Source of the DNA: JAXLYE01 sp046351595
Lineage (GTDB): Bacteria; Myxococcota_A; Polyangia; Palsa-1104; JAEUJZ01
NCBI GenBank assembly: GCA_046351595.1
Contig: JAXLYE010000007.1
Span: 186,001 to 250,000 of the forward strand
Direction of reading: 5' to 3'
DNA: 64,000 nucleotides
The position numbers and the translations under genes are program-made. Below, piece by piece: positions 14,765-23,070 of this stretch. Numbering within the stretch: the first letter of the stretch is position 1; every line of letters starts with the position of its first letter. The notes under the pieces are model-generated. The model had not been told where the DNA came from. It worked only from the letters and a program-made list of their open reading frames with translations, and made no database searches.

Positions 14765-16687
14765 CTACCGGGCAAGCAGGGTGGCGAGCTGCTCGTGCGC
14801 CGGGCCGGTGGCCAGCGCCAGGTGGTGGCTGAGCCGGCTCTGGAGCGCCGGGTGCTGCTGGCGCAGGAGCTGACGGCGCGCCGCCTGCGCATACGGCGCC
14901 GCCTCGGTGCGCACGACCTCCAGCAGGAAGTCCACGGCGCGCGGATCGTAGGCGCCGCCGAGCGCGTGCAGCACCGCCTCGCGCACCACCGGCTCGCTGC
15001 GCTCGCGGAACAGCCGGCACAGCGTCGGCACCGCGTCGGGGAAGTCGGCCTGGGCCAGCGCCGCCTCGGCCGCCGCGCGCACGCCCGCGTCCGGATCGTC
15101 GAGCGCCCGCAGGAGCAGCCGCAGCGCCCGTCGGAACGGCAGCCGCGGCAGGGCCGCCACCACCTCTGCGCGCAGGCCCGTTTGGGCCGCGTCGTCGGGG
15201 GCACTCGTCGACGGCAGCGCCGCGGCGTAGAGGCGCTCCAGCGGCGCCTGCGCCTCGTAGCACTGCAGGCCGCCGAGCTGGCGCACCAGCTCGTGCTCGC
15301 GCCCGCCGTCGGGCCGCGGCGGCGCCAGCGACGTCAGCACCACGTTGAGCGCGTGCCGCCGCACCAGGCTCGGCCGCCGCGCATCGAAGAGCAGGAGCAG
15401 GCACGTCGCCATCGGATCGCCGGCGGTCTCCCACTCCAGCAGGTCGAGCGTCCACACCGGCGGCGTCACCGGCCGCGGCGGCGCCTCGGCGAGCGGCTCG
15501 CCGGCCCTGTCGGCTGCCCGGTCGCCAGGCGGCGCGTCGGGGTAGCGCGAGGCCTTGGCCAGGTAGCGGGCGGCGGCGTCGGCGCTCAGCGGCAGCTCGG
15601 CCAGCGCGCGGAAGCAGCCGCGCACCGCCGTGAAGTCGCCGAGCACCGCGTGCGCCTCGACGGCACCGAGCAGCGCGTGCTCGGCCAGGGCGACCGGCGC
15701 GCGCTGGCTGAGGATCTGCCCGGCGGCGGCGTGCGCGGCGTCGGCAGCGCGGCTCCAGTAGCGCCGGGACAGCCCCGGGCCGAGCCCGCCGCGACGGACC
15801 AGCGCCACCGCCTCGCGCGCGAGCTGCGCCGCCGCCGCATGCTCGCCGAACGACGCCGCGTGGTCGAGCAGCTCCTCGTAGCAGCCCAGCGCGTCGAGCG
15901 CGCGCCCCTCCTCGCTCAGCAGGCGGACGCAGCTCACCTCGCCCTCGACGATGTTCTCGAAGCGGTGCAGCGCCTCGCCCAGGTGCACGAGCACGCGGTA
16001 GCAGTCGAGCGCCTGCTCACGCACGCCGGCCGCGACGTGCTCGTCGGCCTGCTCCTCGAGCAGCTGCTGCGCCTGCGCCGCCTGCCGCCGCGCCTCGCGC
16101 TCCTCGCCGAGATCGCGGTGCAGCGTCGCCAGCTGGGCGTGCACGAGCGCCAGCGCGTAGGGCCCGAGCCGCGGCGACGCGAGGACCGGCAGCAGCGTGC
16201 GCAGCGCCTCACCCGGGCGCCCGGCCTCGCGCAGCACCAGCGCCGCCAGGACCGGGCTGCCGCTCTCGACGAGCAGGGACGCGGCCTCCGCGGCGCGCGG
16301 GTTGGGCCGGGCGCGGCCCCCCTCGCCGCCGGCCCGCCGCTCGCCCGCCGCGGTCGCACTTCCGTCGCTGGCACCGCTGGCGAGCAGGATCAGGGCGCGC
16401 TCGCGCGGCCAGTGTCCGGGCGGCAGCAGCGCGAGCGCCTGCGCGAAGCGGCCGCGCACCGCGTGCAGGATCGCCGCCCGCCGCGGCTCCAGCGCCGCCG
16501 TGAATGCCTGCGCTGCGTCGTCGATCCAGGTGTCGTACAGCGCGCTCTTGGCGTCGACATGGTGCAGCAGCAGCTCGAGCAGCCGCCACGCCGCCAGCTC
16601 GGGCCGCCCGCCGCGCAGGTGCTTGCGCGCCTCGCGGTGCAGCGGCTCGGGGTCGGGCGGTGCGGTCGCGGCGGTCATCAAGCCCAT
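14765..16687 (-). CDS. TPR/HEAT-repeat protein
   Basis: About 640 aa, Ala/Arg/Leu-rich and almost entirely helical. Residues ~25-410 look like TPR-type helical hairpins (AALVLREAGRPGEALRTLLPVL, ALDCYRVLVHLGEALHRFENI). Residues ~500-640 look like HEAT repeats (ALRLLLRALDDPDAGVRAAAEAALAQ, RSEPVVREAVLHALGG). These are scaffold folds for protein binding; no catalytic motif is seen. The start is placed at the ATG of MGLMTAAT (16687); MTAAT at 16678 is equally possible. No signal peptide. It is divergent from miaB. Confidence 0.7.
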   Translation of the reverse strand: MGLMTAATAPPDPEPLHREARKHLRGGRPELAAWRLLELLLHHVDAKSALYDTWIDDAAQAFTAALEPRRAAILHAVRGRFAQALALLPPGHWPRERALILLASGASDGSATAAGERRAGGEGGRARPNPRAAEAASLLVESGSPVLAALVLREAGRPGEALRTLLPVLASPRLGPYALALVHAQLATLHRDLGEEREARRQAAQAQQLLEEQADEHVAAGVREQALDCYRVLVHLGEALHRFENIVEGEVSCVRLLSEEGRALDALGCYEELLDHAASFGEHAAAAQLAREAVALVRRGGLGPGLSRRYWSRAADAAHAAAGQILSQRAPVALAEHALLGAVEAHAVLGDFTAVRGCFRALAELPLSADAAARYLAKASRYPDAPPGDRAADRAGEPLAEAPPRPVTPPVWTLDLLEWETAGDPMATCLLLLFDARRPSLVRRHALNVVLTSLAPPRPDGGREHELVRQLGGLQCYEAQAPLERLYAAALPSTSAPDDAAQTGLRAEVVAALPRLPFRRALRLLLRALDDPDAGVRAAAEAALAQADFPDAVPTLCRLFRERSEPVVREAVLHALGGAYDPRAVDFLLEVVRTEAAPYAQAARRQLLRQQHPALQSRLSHHLALATGPAHEQLATLLAR

Positions 16688-16754
16688 CGTAGCCAGACCG
16701 CGCCCCGCCGTCCCGTGCCATGGCGACCCGTGCCGATCGCTTGCCGGGCGCGCG

Positions 16755-16783
16755 TTGACCGTTTGGGGGCCGCGGCTTAAAGT
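16755..16783 (+). promoter_or_regulatory. candidate miaB promoter
   Basis: TTGACC (16755-16760), a 17-bp spacer, then TAAAGT (16778-16783), 22 bp before the miaB ATG, with GGAG at 16793-16796 as the ribosome-binding site. The -35 matches 5 of 6 and the -10 4 of 6. Spacing is ideal. Confidence 0.5.
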
Positions 16784-16805
16784 CGCCCCTCTCGGAGACA
16801 CCTTC

Positions 16806-18326
16806 ATGCACATCAGTCACACCAGCGCGGCCGTGGGCGGCAGCGGCGCCCCCGGTCCCGCCACCGAGCCGACCGACGGCAGCCCCGCCGGCTCTCAGGG
16901 CGCCCCGCGCCGCGTCTTCATCGAGTCCTTCGGCTGCCAGATGAACGACTACGACGTCGAGCGAATGCTCGAGGTCCTGCGCAAGAGCGGCTACGAGCGC
17001 ACCGAGAGCGCCGAGGCCGCGGACCTCGTCGTCATCAACACCTGCTCGATCCGCGAGAAGGCCGAGAACAAGGCCGCCTCCGCCGCCGGCCGCTACAAGC
17101 CGCTCAAGGACAAGAACCCCAACCTGGTGCTGGCCATCGGCGGCTGCGTCGCGCAGCAGGAGGGGCCGGCGCTGCTCAAGCGCATCCCGATGGCGGACCT
17201 GACCTTCGGGCCGGACCAGATCCCGAGCCTGCCGCGCCACGTCGCCGAGATCCGCGGGCAGGATCCCGATCGCCCCGATGAGTGGGCGAGCCGGCCGCGG
17301 GCGCCGCAGGGCCGCTACCGCCTGCGCCTGGCCAAGACCGAGGTGATCGACGTCGAGGACTACGAGTTCCTCGACGCCGACCCGCGGCCCGGCGACGTCT
17401 CGGTGACGGCGCTGGTGACGATCCAGAAGGGCTGCGACAACTACTGCGCCTACTGCGTCGTGCCCAACACCCGCGGCCGCGAGGTCTCGCGCCCCGCCGA
17501 GCAGGTCGTCGCCGAGGTCCGCCGCTTCGTCGAGCGCGGCGCCCGCGAGGTGACGCTGATCGGCCAGAACGTCAACGCCTACCACGCCATCGGCAGCCCC
17601 GACGGCGACGACTTCGCCGAGCTCTTGCGGCGGGTGTGCGCCGTCGAGGGGCTGCGCCGCGTGCGCTACACCACCAGCCACCCGCACTACTTCAGCCGCA
17701 AGGTCGCCGACGCGTTCCGTGATCTGCCGGCGCTGTGCCCGTGGCTGCACCTGCCGGTCCAGGCGGGCAGCACCGCCGTGCTCAAGTCGATGGCGCGCGA
17801 GTACACGCGCGAGGCATACCTCGACAAGATCGCCTACCTGCGCTCGGTCTGCCCGGACATCTCGCTGTCGACCGACATCATCGTCGGCTACCCCGGCGAG
17901 TCCGAGGCCGACTTCCAGGACACGCTGTCGCTGCTCTCGATCGTCCGCTACGACTCGATCTACTCGTTCTCGTACTCGCGCCGGCCGGGCACGCCCGCGT
18001 TCGACGCCGTCGACGACGTGTCGGCCGACGAGAAGTCGCGGCGCCTGCAGGCGGTGCAGGCCCTGCAGCGCGAGATCACCGCCGAGCGCATGGGCCGCAT
18101 GGTCGGCCGCATCGAGCCGATCCTCGTCGAGGGCCTGGCGCGCATGGGCAACGGCCAGCTGTGCGGGCGCACCGGCGGCAACCACACCGTGAACTTCACG
18201 GCGCCGCCCGAGGTCGACGGCGCCGCGCTCATCGGCGAGATCGTCCCGGTGCGCATCACGCAGGCCAAGATCCACACGCTCAGCGGCGAGCTCGTGCCCG
18301 GCGCCGAGGTGCGAGGTGCCGCATGA
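16806..18326 (+). CDS. miaB: tRNA-2-methylthio-N6-dimethylallyladenosine synthase
   Basis: 506-aa radical-SAM methylthiotransferase that adds the methylthio group to i6A37 of tRNAs. The N-terminal MTTase domain carries FIESFGCQMNDYD, NTCSIREKA and GGCVAQQEG, whose three Cys bind the auxiliary cluster. The radical-SAM triad is CDNYCAYC. The C-terminal TRAM domain lies around VEGLARMGNGQLCGRT. MiaB is favoured over RimO or MtaB by SIREKAENKA and PNTRGREVSR. An insert (QDPDRPDEWASRPRAPQGRY) precedes the radical-SAM domain. The N-terminal ~35 residues are a low-complexity leader. Its stop overlaps the next ATG by 4 nt. Confidence 0.95.
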   Translation: MHISHTSAAVGGSGAPGPATEPTDGSPAGSQGAPRRVFIESFGCQMNDYDVERMLEVLRKSGYERTESAEAADLVVINTCSIREKAENKAASAAGRYKPLKDKNPNLVLAIGGCVAQQEGPALLKRIPMADLTFGPDQIPSLPRHVAEIRGQDPDRPDEWASRPRAPQGRYRLRLAKTEVIDVEDYEFLDADPRPGDVSVTALVTIQKGCDNYCAYCVVPNTRGREVSRPAEQVVAEVRRFVERGAREVTLIGQNVNAYHAIGSPDGDDFAELLRRVCAVEGLRRVRYTTSHPHYFSRKVADAFRDLPALCPWLHLPVQAGSTAVLKSMAREYTREAYLDKIAYLRSVCPDISLSTDIIVGYPGESEADFQDTLSLLSIVRYDSIYSFSYSRRPGTPAFDAVDDVSADEKSRRLQAVQALQREITAERMGRMVGRIEPILVEGLARMGNGQLCGRTGGNHTVNFTAPPEVDGAALIGEIVPVRITQAKIHTLSGELVPGAEVRGAA

Positions 18327-18844
18327 TCCGCCCCTTCCGCGGCGTGACGCCGGTGGTCGACCCCAGCGTCTTCGTCGCCGACACCGCGACCATCGTCGGC
18401 GACGTGCACATCGGCGCGGGCTCGTCGGTGTGGTTCGGCGCCGTGATCCGCGGCGACGTCTTCCACATCCGCATCGGCGAGCAGACCTCGATCCAGGACA
18501 ACTCGGTGCTGCACGTCACGCACGATCGCTTCGCGACGATCGTCGGCAACCGCGTCACCGTCGGGCACTCGGTGACGCTGCACGGCTGCACCATCGGCGA
18601 CCTGTGCATCATCGGCATGGGCTCGACGGTGCTCGATCAGGTCGAGGTGGGCGAGCGCTGCATCGTCGGCGCGGGCGCGCTGTTGACGCCGGGGACCAAG
18701 GTCCCGCCCGGGCACCTCGTCGTCGGCGCGCCGGCGCGGATCAAGCGCCCGCTCACCGAGGCCGAGCAGAACTGGCTGGCGGCGTCGGCGGCCCACTACG
18801 TCGAGCTGGCCCGCATCTACACCGTCGAGGGCACCGGCACCTGA
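18323..18844 (+). CDS. gamma-carbonic anhydrase family protein
   Basis: 173-aa left-handed beta-helix protein of the gamma-carbonic anhydrase / YrdA family. Hexapeptide repeats run through IVGDVHIGAGSSVWFGAVIRGD. Zinc-ligand histidines are visible in HVTHDR and in GHSVTLHGC. Members are trimers; some are active carbonic anhydrases and many are of unknown role, so the reaction is not certain. It is translationally coupled to miaB (ATGA overlap). Its 3' end overlaps the convergent nhaA by 28 bp. Confidence 0.9.
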   Translation: MIRPFRGVTPVVDPSVFVADTATIVGDVHIGAGSSVWFGAVIRGDVFHIRIGEQTSIQDNSVLHVTHDRFATIVGNRVTVGHSVTLHGCTIGDLCIIGMGSTVLDQVEVGERCIVGAGALLTPGTKVPPGHLVVGAPARIKRPLTEAEQNWLAASAAHYVELARIYTVEGTGT

Positions 18845-20325
18845 GCGCCCGGCCCGGTGCCCGGCTCGGTTGACGGGTCAGCGGGCGGCGGCGCCGGGCG
18901 TGCCGGCGCGACGAAGCGCAGCCACAGCGCGCCCAGCGTCGCCGAAACCAGCGAGCCGCCGAGGATCCCGAGCTTGGCGCTGGTCACCAGGTCGGCGTCG
19001 GCGTAGGCCAGGCCGGTGATGAAGATCGACATGGTGAAGCCGATGCCCGCGAGCAGCGCCGCGCCGAGCAGCTGGCGGAAGGTGCCGCCGGCGGGGAGCT
19101 CGCCCAGCCGCAGCTTCACCGCGAGGTAGCTGGCGATGAGGATGCCGAGCGGCTTGCCGACGAGCAGCCCGAAGAACACGCCCGCAGTCACGGGCTGCGC
19201 GAGCGCCGCGCGGATCTCGGCCTCCTGCTGCGGCAGCCGCACCCCGGCGTTGCACAGCGCGAAAAGCGGCAGCACCCCGAGCGCCACCGCGTCGTGCAGC
19301 GCGTGCCCCAGGCGGTGCAGCGGCGAGCGCAGGCCGAAGATCGCGTCGAGCACCGAGGCCAGCACCGCCTCCTTGTGCTCGGTGTGGTGGAGCGGCGAGT
19401 GCGCCTCGTCGGCGCCGGGCTCTGCGCCGTCGCCGGGCCCGTGGCGGTCCGGGCTGCGCAGCACGCGCAGCGCCCGCTCGGCGGTGTCGAGGAAGTCGGT
19501 GAGCGGCCGGCTCTCGCGCAGCGGGATGCACATGCCCAGGATCACCCCGGCCAGCGTCGCGTGCACGCCCGAGCGCAGCATCGCCACCCACAGCATCGCG
19601 CCGACGAGCAGGTAGGGCGCCAGCCGCCGCACCCCCAGCCGGTTCATGCCGATCAAGAGCAGCGTCGAGCCCACGACCCCGATGAGCGCCGCCGGCACCA
19701 GCTTGCCGCTGTAAAAGAGCGCGATCACCACCACCGCGCCCAGGTCGTCCGCGATCGCCAGCGCCGTGACGAAGACCTTGCTCCACAGCGGCACGCGGCG
19801 CCCGAGCAGCGTCATCACACCGACGGTGAACGCGATGTCCGTGGCGGTCGGGATGCCCCAGCCGCGGCCGTGCCCGGTGCCGCTGGTCACGAGCGTGAAG
19901 ATCAGCCCGGGCGCCGCCATGCCGCCGACCGCGGCCAGCACCGGCAGCGCCGCCCGACGGAACGAGGCGAGCTCGCCCTGCAGCAGCTCGCGCTTGATCT
20001 CCAGGCCGACGACCAGGAAGAAGCACGCCATCAGGCCGTCGTTGATCCACTCGTGCACGGTCAGCTCGATGGCGAAGCGGCCGAACCGCAGCTCCAGGTG
20101 GTTCTGCCACAGCGCCGCGAACGGCTCGGCGTAGCGCGAGTTGGCCAGGACCATCGCCACCACCGTCGCGATGATCAGCAAGACGCCGCCCGTGGCCTCG
20201 GCCTGCAGGAAGCGCAAGAAGGTCGTCTGGGCGCGCACCCGCAGGCGATCCGCGGCGGCCGTCGCCTCACGGACGCGCCGACGGAAGATCTGACGAACGG
20301 TGCGCTCCCTCATGGCCCTGGTCAT
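18817..20325 (-). CDS. nhaA: Na+/H+ antiporter NhaA
   Basis: 502-aa inner-membrane antiporter exchanging Na+ (or Li+) for protons. Hallmarks are EATGGVLLI in the first helix, HEWINDGLMACFFLVVGLEIKREL, WGIPTATDIAFTVGV, and ALAIADDLGAVVVIALFY, which carries the essential Asp pair of helix V. About a dozen hydrophobic helices are evident. It is longer than E. coli NhaA (~390 aa): a hydrophilic insert of ~45 residues (RVLRSPDRHGPGDGAEPGAD onward) sits between mid-protein helices, and there is a Pro-rich C-terminal tail. Such inserts are common in GC-rich genomes. Confidence 0.95.
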   Translation of the reverse strand: MTRAMRERTVRQIFRRRVREATAAADRLRVRAQTTFLRFLQAEATGGVLLIIATVVAMVLANSRYAEPFAALWQNHLELRFGRFAIELTVHEWINDGLMACFFLVVGLEIKRELLQGELASFRRAALPVLAAVGGMAAPGLIFTLVTSGTGHGRGWGIPTATDIAFTVGVMTLLGRRVPLWSKVFVTALAIADDLGAVVVIALFYSGKLVPAALIGVVGSTLLLIGMNRLGVRRLAPYLLVGAMLWVAMLRSGVHATLAGVILGMCIPLRESRPLTDFLDTAERALRVLRSPDRHGPGDGAEPGADEAHSPLHHTEHKEAVLASVLDAIFGLRSPLHRLGHALHDAVALGVLPLFALCNAGVRLPQQEAEIRAALAQPVTAGVFFGLLVGKPLGILIASYLAVKLRLGELPAGGTFRQLLGAALLAGIGFTMSIFITGLAYADADLVTSAKLGILGGSLVSATLGALWLRFVAPARPAPPPADPSTEPGTGPGAQVPVPSTV

Positions 20326-20500
20326 CTATTCATGCGGCGTGCGGCCTCGGTCCACAAGCGCAAAGCGGCGGGGTGCGGCGCGAGCGCGCGGGCGCCTCCA
20401 CGGGGCTTGGCTGCCTGGCCTGCCTGCCTGGAGGGTTGCGTCGGATTGAGAGCTGGTCTACGAAACGGGGCTCTTAGACTCGCTTTGCTCGGAGCTTCGC

Positions 20501-22099
20501 TTGCGTACTTTACGCCGCCCGCCCCCTGTCAACCTGCTGCTGCTGTCGTCGCTGGTCGGCCTGGCCCTGCTCGGGCTCCCGGTCGGGCCGGGCCGCGCCG
20601 CGCCCGCATCCCCGTCGCCCGCACCAACTCCGTCCGCGCCCGGCACGGTCGTGGTGCCGCCGTCGCTGGCCGGGCTCGGGGACGTCCACGAGATCCTCAA
20701 GGCCTCGGTCAGCGACGCGACCACGCCCGGCAAGGCCGGCGGCCGCAAGCTCGACATCCTGGAGCTGTGGTCGCTGGCCGAGCGGCAGTTCCCGGGGCTG
20801 CTCGCCGGGCGCGAGTCGGTCCGCTCGGCGCGCTACACCCACGATGAGCAGCGCTGGCTCCGGCTGCCGTCGGGCGAGTTCAACGGCTACCTGAGCTGGT
20901 CGCCCAACATCAAGTGCAAGACCGCCCAGGAGCTCGGCTACTCCTCGGATCTGGACATGCTCGGCAACCCGCTCGGTGGGCCGAACAACTGCCGCGAGAC
21001 CAATACGATCCAGAGCCTCAACACCTCGACGATCCAGAACTACCTGCCGATCTACGGCGTGCTGCTGCGGCTCGACGTGCGCATCGTGCAGCCGCTGTTC
21101 ACCTTCGGCAAGCTCGACGCCGCGAGCGATCTGGGCAAGGTCGGGGTGACGCTGGCGCAGGCGCAGACCGACGGGCAGCGCCTGGATCACGCGGTCAACG
21201 TGGTGCGCGCCTACTTCGGCCTCAAGACCGCCCGCGCCGCCTACGAGACGGTCAAAGAGGGCCAGACCGAGATGGGCAAGTGGGTGAAGCAGATCGATCG
21301 CGATCTGGAGTCGGGCAAGGGCAGCTATACCGAGATCGACCTGATGCGGCTCAAGGTCGCGGAGTCGCAGATCGAGCTCGGGGTCGTCGACGTCGAGCGC
21401 ACGATGGCGAGCGCGCTGGCGGCGCTGCGCTACCTGGTGCAGGACCCGGGCGTCGACATCGACGACAGCGACCTGACCGTGTGGCAGGAGGAGCGGCAGC
21501 CGCTGTCGTACTACCTGGACGCGGCGCTGCGGCTGCGGCCCGAGCTGCGCGCGCTGCGGGCCACCGGCGAGGGCGCGCGCCTGTTCCGGCGGCTGCGCGT
21601 GGCGGAGCTTCTGCCCGACTTCGGCGTCATCGTCAACATCGGCTACGGCCTGGCCTCGGGCGTCGAGGATCCCAACCACGCCTTCATGAACCGCATGAAC
21701 TACGTCGGCGCCGGCATCGGCCTGGGCATGCGCTGGGCGCTGGACTTCGGGCCGCGGGTGGCGCGGCTGCAGAAGGCGATCTCGGACGTCAACGTCTTCG
21801 AGGCGCGCAAGCGCGAGCTGCTCGGCGGCGGCGCGCTGGAGATCGAGCGCGCCTACAACGACCTGATCGAGGCGCAGCGCCGGCTCAGGGCCAACGAGGC
21901 GGCGGAGCGGCGGGCGCGCGGCTGGCTGCAGGGCATCCGCCAGAACATCGACGTCGGCACCTCGGAGTCGCGCGACATGATCGATGCCCTGCGCACCTAC
22001 TTCGATCAGCACATCAACGTGCTGCGCGCGATAAACGATGTGAATGTGCAGGCGGCGGCGCTACGTCGACTGTGTGGCCTGGAGGTCATCCCGAAATGA
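20501..22099 (+). CDS. TolC-family outer-membrane efflux protein
   Basis: 532 aa. The TTG start at 20501 follows GGAG by 6 nt. A signal peptide (LLLLSSLVGLALLGLPVGPGRA) precedes a Pro-rich spacer. The mature part has the two-fold helical-barrel repeat of outer-membrane efflux proteins: VVRAYFGLKTARAAYETVKE in the first half and ALEIERAYNDLIEAQRRL in the second. A 30-40 residue segment with two Cys (IKCKTAQELG, NNCRETN) inserts near residues 145-170. It should form an outer-membrane/periplasm channel. The stop overlaps the mlaC-like ATG, so channel and lipid carrier are made together. Confidence 0.82.
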   Translation: MRTLRRPPPVNLLLLSSLVGLALLGLPVGPGRAAPASPSPAPTPSAPGTVVVPPSLAGLGDVHEILKASVSDATTPGKAGGRKLDILELWSLAERQFPGLLAGRESVRSARYTHDEQRWLRLPSGEFNGYLSWSPNIKCKTAQELGYSSDLDMLGNPLGGPNNCRETNTIQSLNTSTIQNYLPIYGVLLRLDVRIVQPLFTFGKLDAASDLGKVGVTLAQAQTDGQRLDHAVNVVRAYFGLKTARAAYETVKEGQTEMGKWVKQIDRDLESGKGSYTEIDLMRLKVAESQIELGVVDVERTMASALAALRYLVQDPGVDIDDSDLTVWQEERQPLSYYLDAALRLRPELRALRATGEGARLFRRLRVAELLPDFGVIVNIGYGLASGVEDPNHAFMNRMNYVGAGIGLGMRWALDFGPRVARLQKAISDVNVFEARKRELLGGGALEIERAYNDLIEAQRRLRANEAAERRARGWLQGIRQNIDVGTSESRDMIDALRTYFDQHINVLRAINDVNVQAAALRRLCGLEVIPK

Positions 22100-22932
22100 G
22101 CAAGCAAGTGATGAAGACAGGGCTGCCACGGCGGCTGCCGCGGTTTGTGCCACGGTTTGTGCCACGGTTTGTGGTTGGTGCGTGCCTGGGGGTCGGTGCG
22201 GCGGTGCTGGCGCCGGCGCTGGTCTGCTCGCCGAGCGCGGTGCACGCGGCGCCGCAGCCCGCGGCGCTGGGGCCCAAGGCGACGCTGCAGCGCCTCAACG
22301 GCGCGGTCGACAAGCAGCTGCGCCAGAAGACCGAGCCCGGCTCCGCCGAGGAGAAGAAGTCCAAGGAAGAGGTCAAGCAGCGCGCCTCCGAGCTCCTGGA
22401 CTACGCGGAGCTGACCAAGCGTGCGCTCGGTGAGCACTGGGACAAGATGCCCGCGGCCAAGCGCGACGAGTTCGTGAAGACGCTGCAGGAGCTGATCGAG
22501 CGCAACTACATCAAGCAGCTGCGCACCAACCTCGACTACGAGGTCAGCTACGGCGACGAGCAGCTCGAGCAGCCGGCGCAGCCCGGTGGCAAGCCCGAGG
22601 CCCGGGTCACCACGACGATCAAGATCGCGACGCGCGGCAAGTCGACCAGCGCCCTCATCGAGTACCGCATGATCCGGCACGATGCGGCCCCGGTCGGCGC
22701 CAAGGACGCGGCCAAGGACGCCGGGCACTGGATGGTCTACGACGTCATCACCGACGAGCTGTCGCTGGTGCGGAACTACCGCTCGCAGTTCCAGCGCATC
22801 ATCGCCTCCTCGGGCTATGACGGGCTGCTCAACCGCATGAAGACCAAGCTCGCGGAGGAGCAGGCCAAGGACAAGGAGTCTGCCGCCGGCACCGGCACCA
22901 ATAAGGAGCCGGCCAAGGCCACGGGTCAATAG
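22096..22932 (+). CDS. MlaC-like phospholipid carrier (ABC transporter auxiliary)
   Basis: 278 aa with a basic N terminus and a signal peptide ending near SAVHA. The core DYAELTKRALGEHWDKM, EFVKTLQELIERNYIKQL and MVYDVITDELSLVRNYRSQF is the MlaC (Tgt2/Ttg2D) fold, a periplasmic carrier of phospholipids between membranes. The tail is Lys/Glu/Ala-rich. The ATG overlaps the stop of the TolC-like gene. The N terminus has three PRFV tetrapeptides from a 12-bp DNA repeat (22138-22173). The usual MCE permease genes (mlaDEF) are not nearby. Confidence 0.87.
   Translation: MSKQVMKTGLPRRLPRFVPRFVPRFVVGACLGVGAAVLAPALVCSPSAVHAAPQPAALGPKATLQRLNGAVDKQLRQKTEPGSAEEKKSKEEVKQRASELLDYAELTKRALGEHWDKMPAAKRDEFVKTLQELIERNYIKQLRTNLDYEVSYGDEQLEQPAQPGGKPEARVTTTIKIATRGKSTSALIEYRMIRHDAAPVGAKDAAKDAGHWMVYDVITDELSLVRNYRSQFQRIIASSGYDGLLNRMKTKLAEEQAKDKESAAGTGTNKEPAKATGQ
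22138..22173 (+). repeat. 12-bp tandem repeat, three copies
   Basis: CCRCGGTTTGTG three times, encoding PRFV-PRFV-PRFV at the basic front of the MlaC signal peptide. Confidence 0.85.
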
Positions 22933-23070
22933 CACTCCGGGGCGCTCCAGGGCGCTCCGCCGCGCAAGCCGCCTCGTGACAAGGGCGCGCCGCTTCCGAT
23001 ATAGCTGAGCCTTGGCACCCCACCAAGGCCCGGCCTTTCGGATGATGGCGACCCGCACCCCGAGGAGAAC

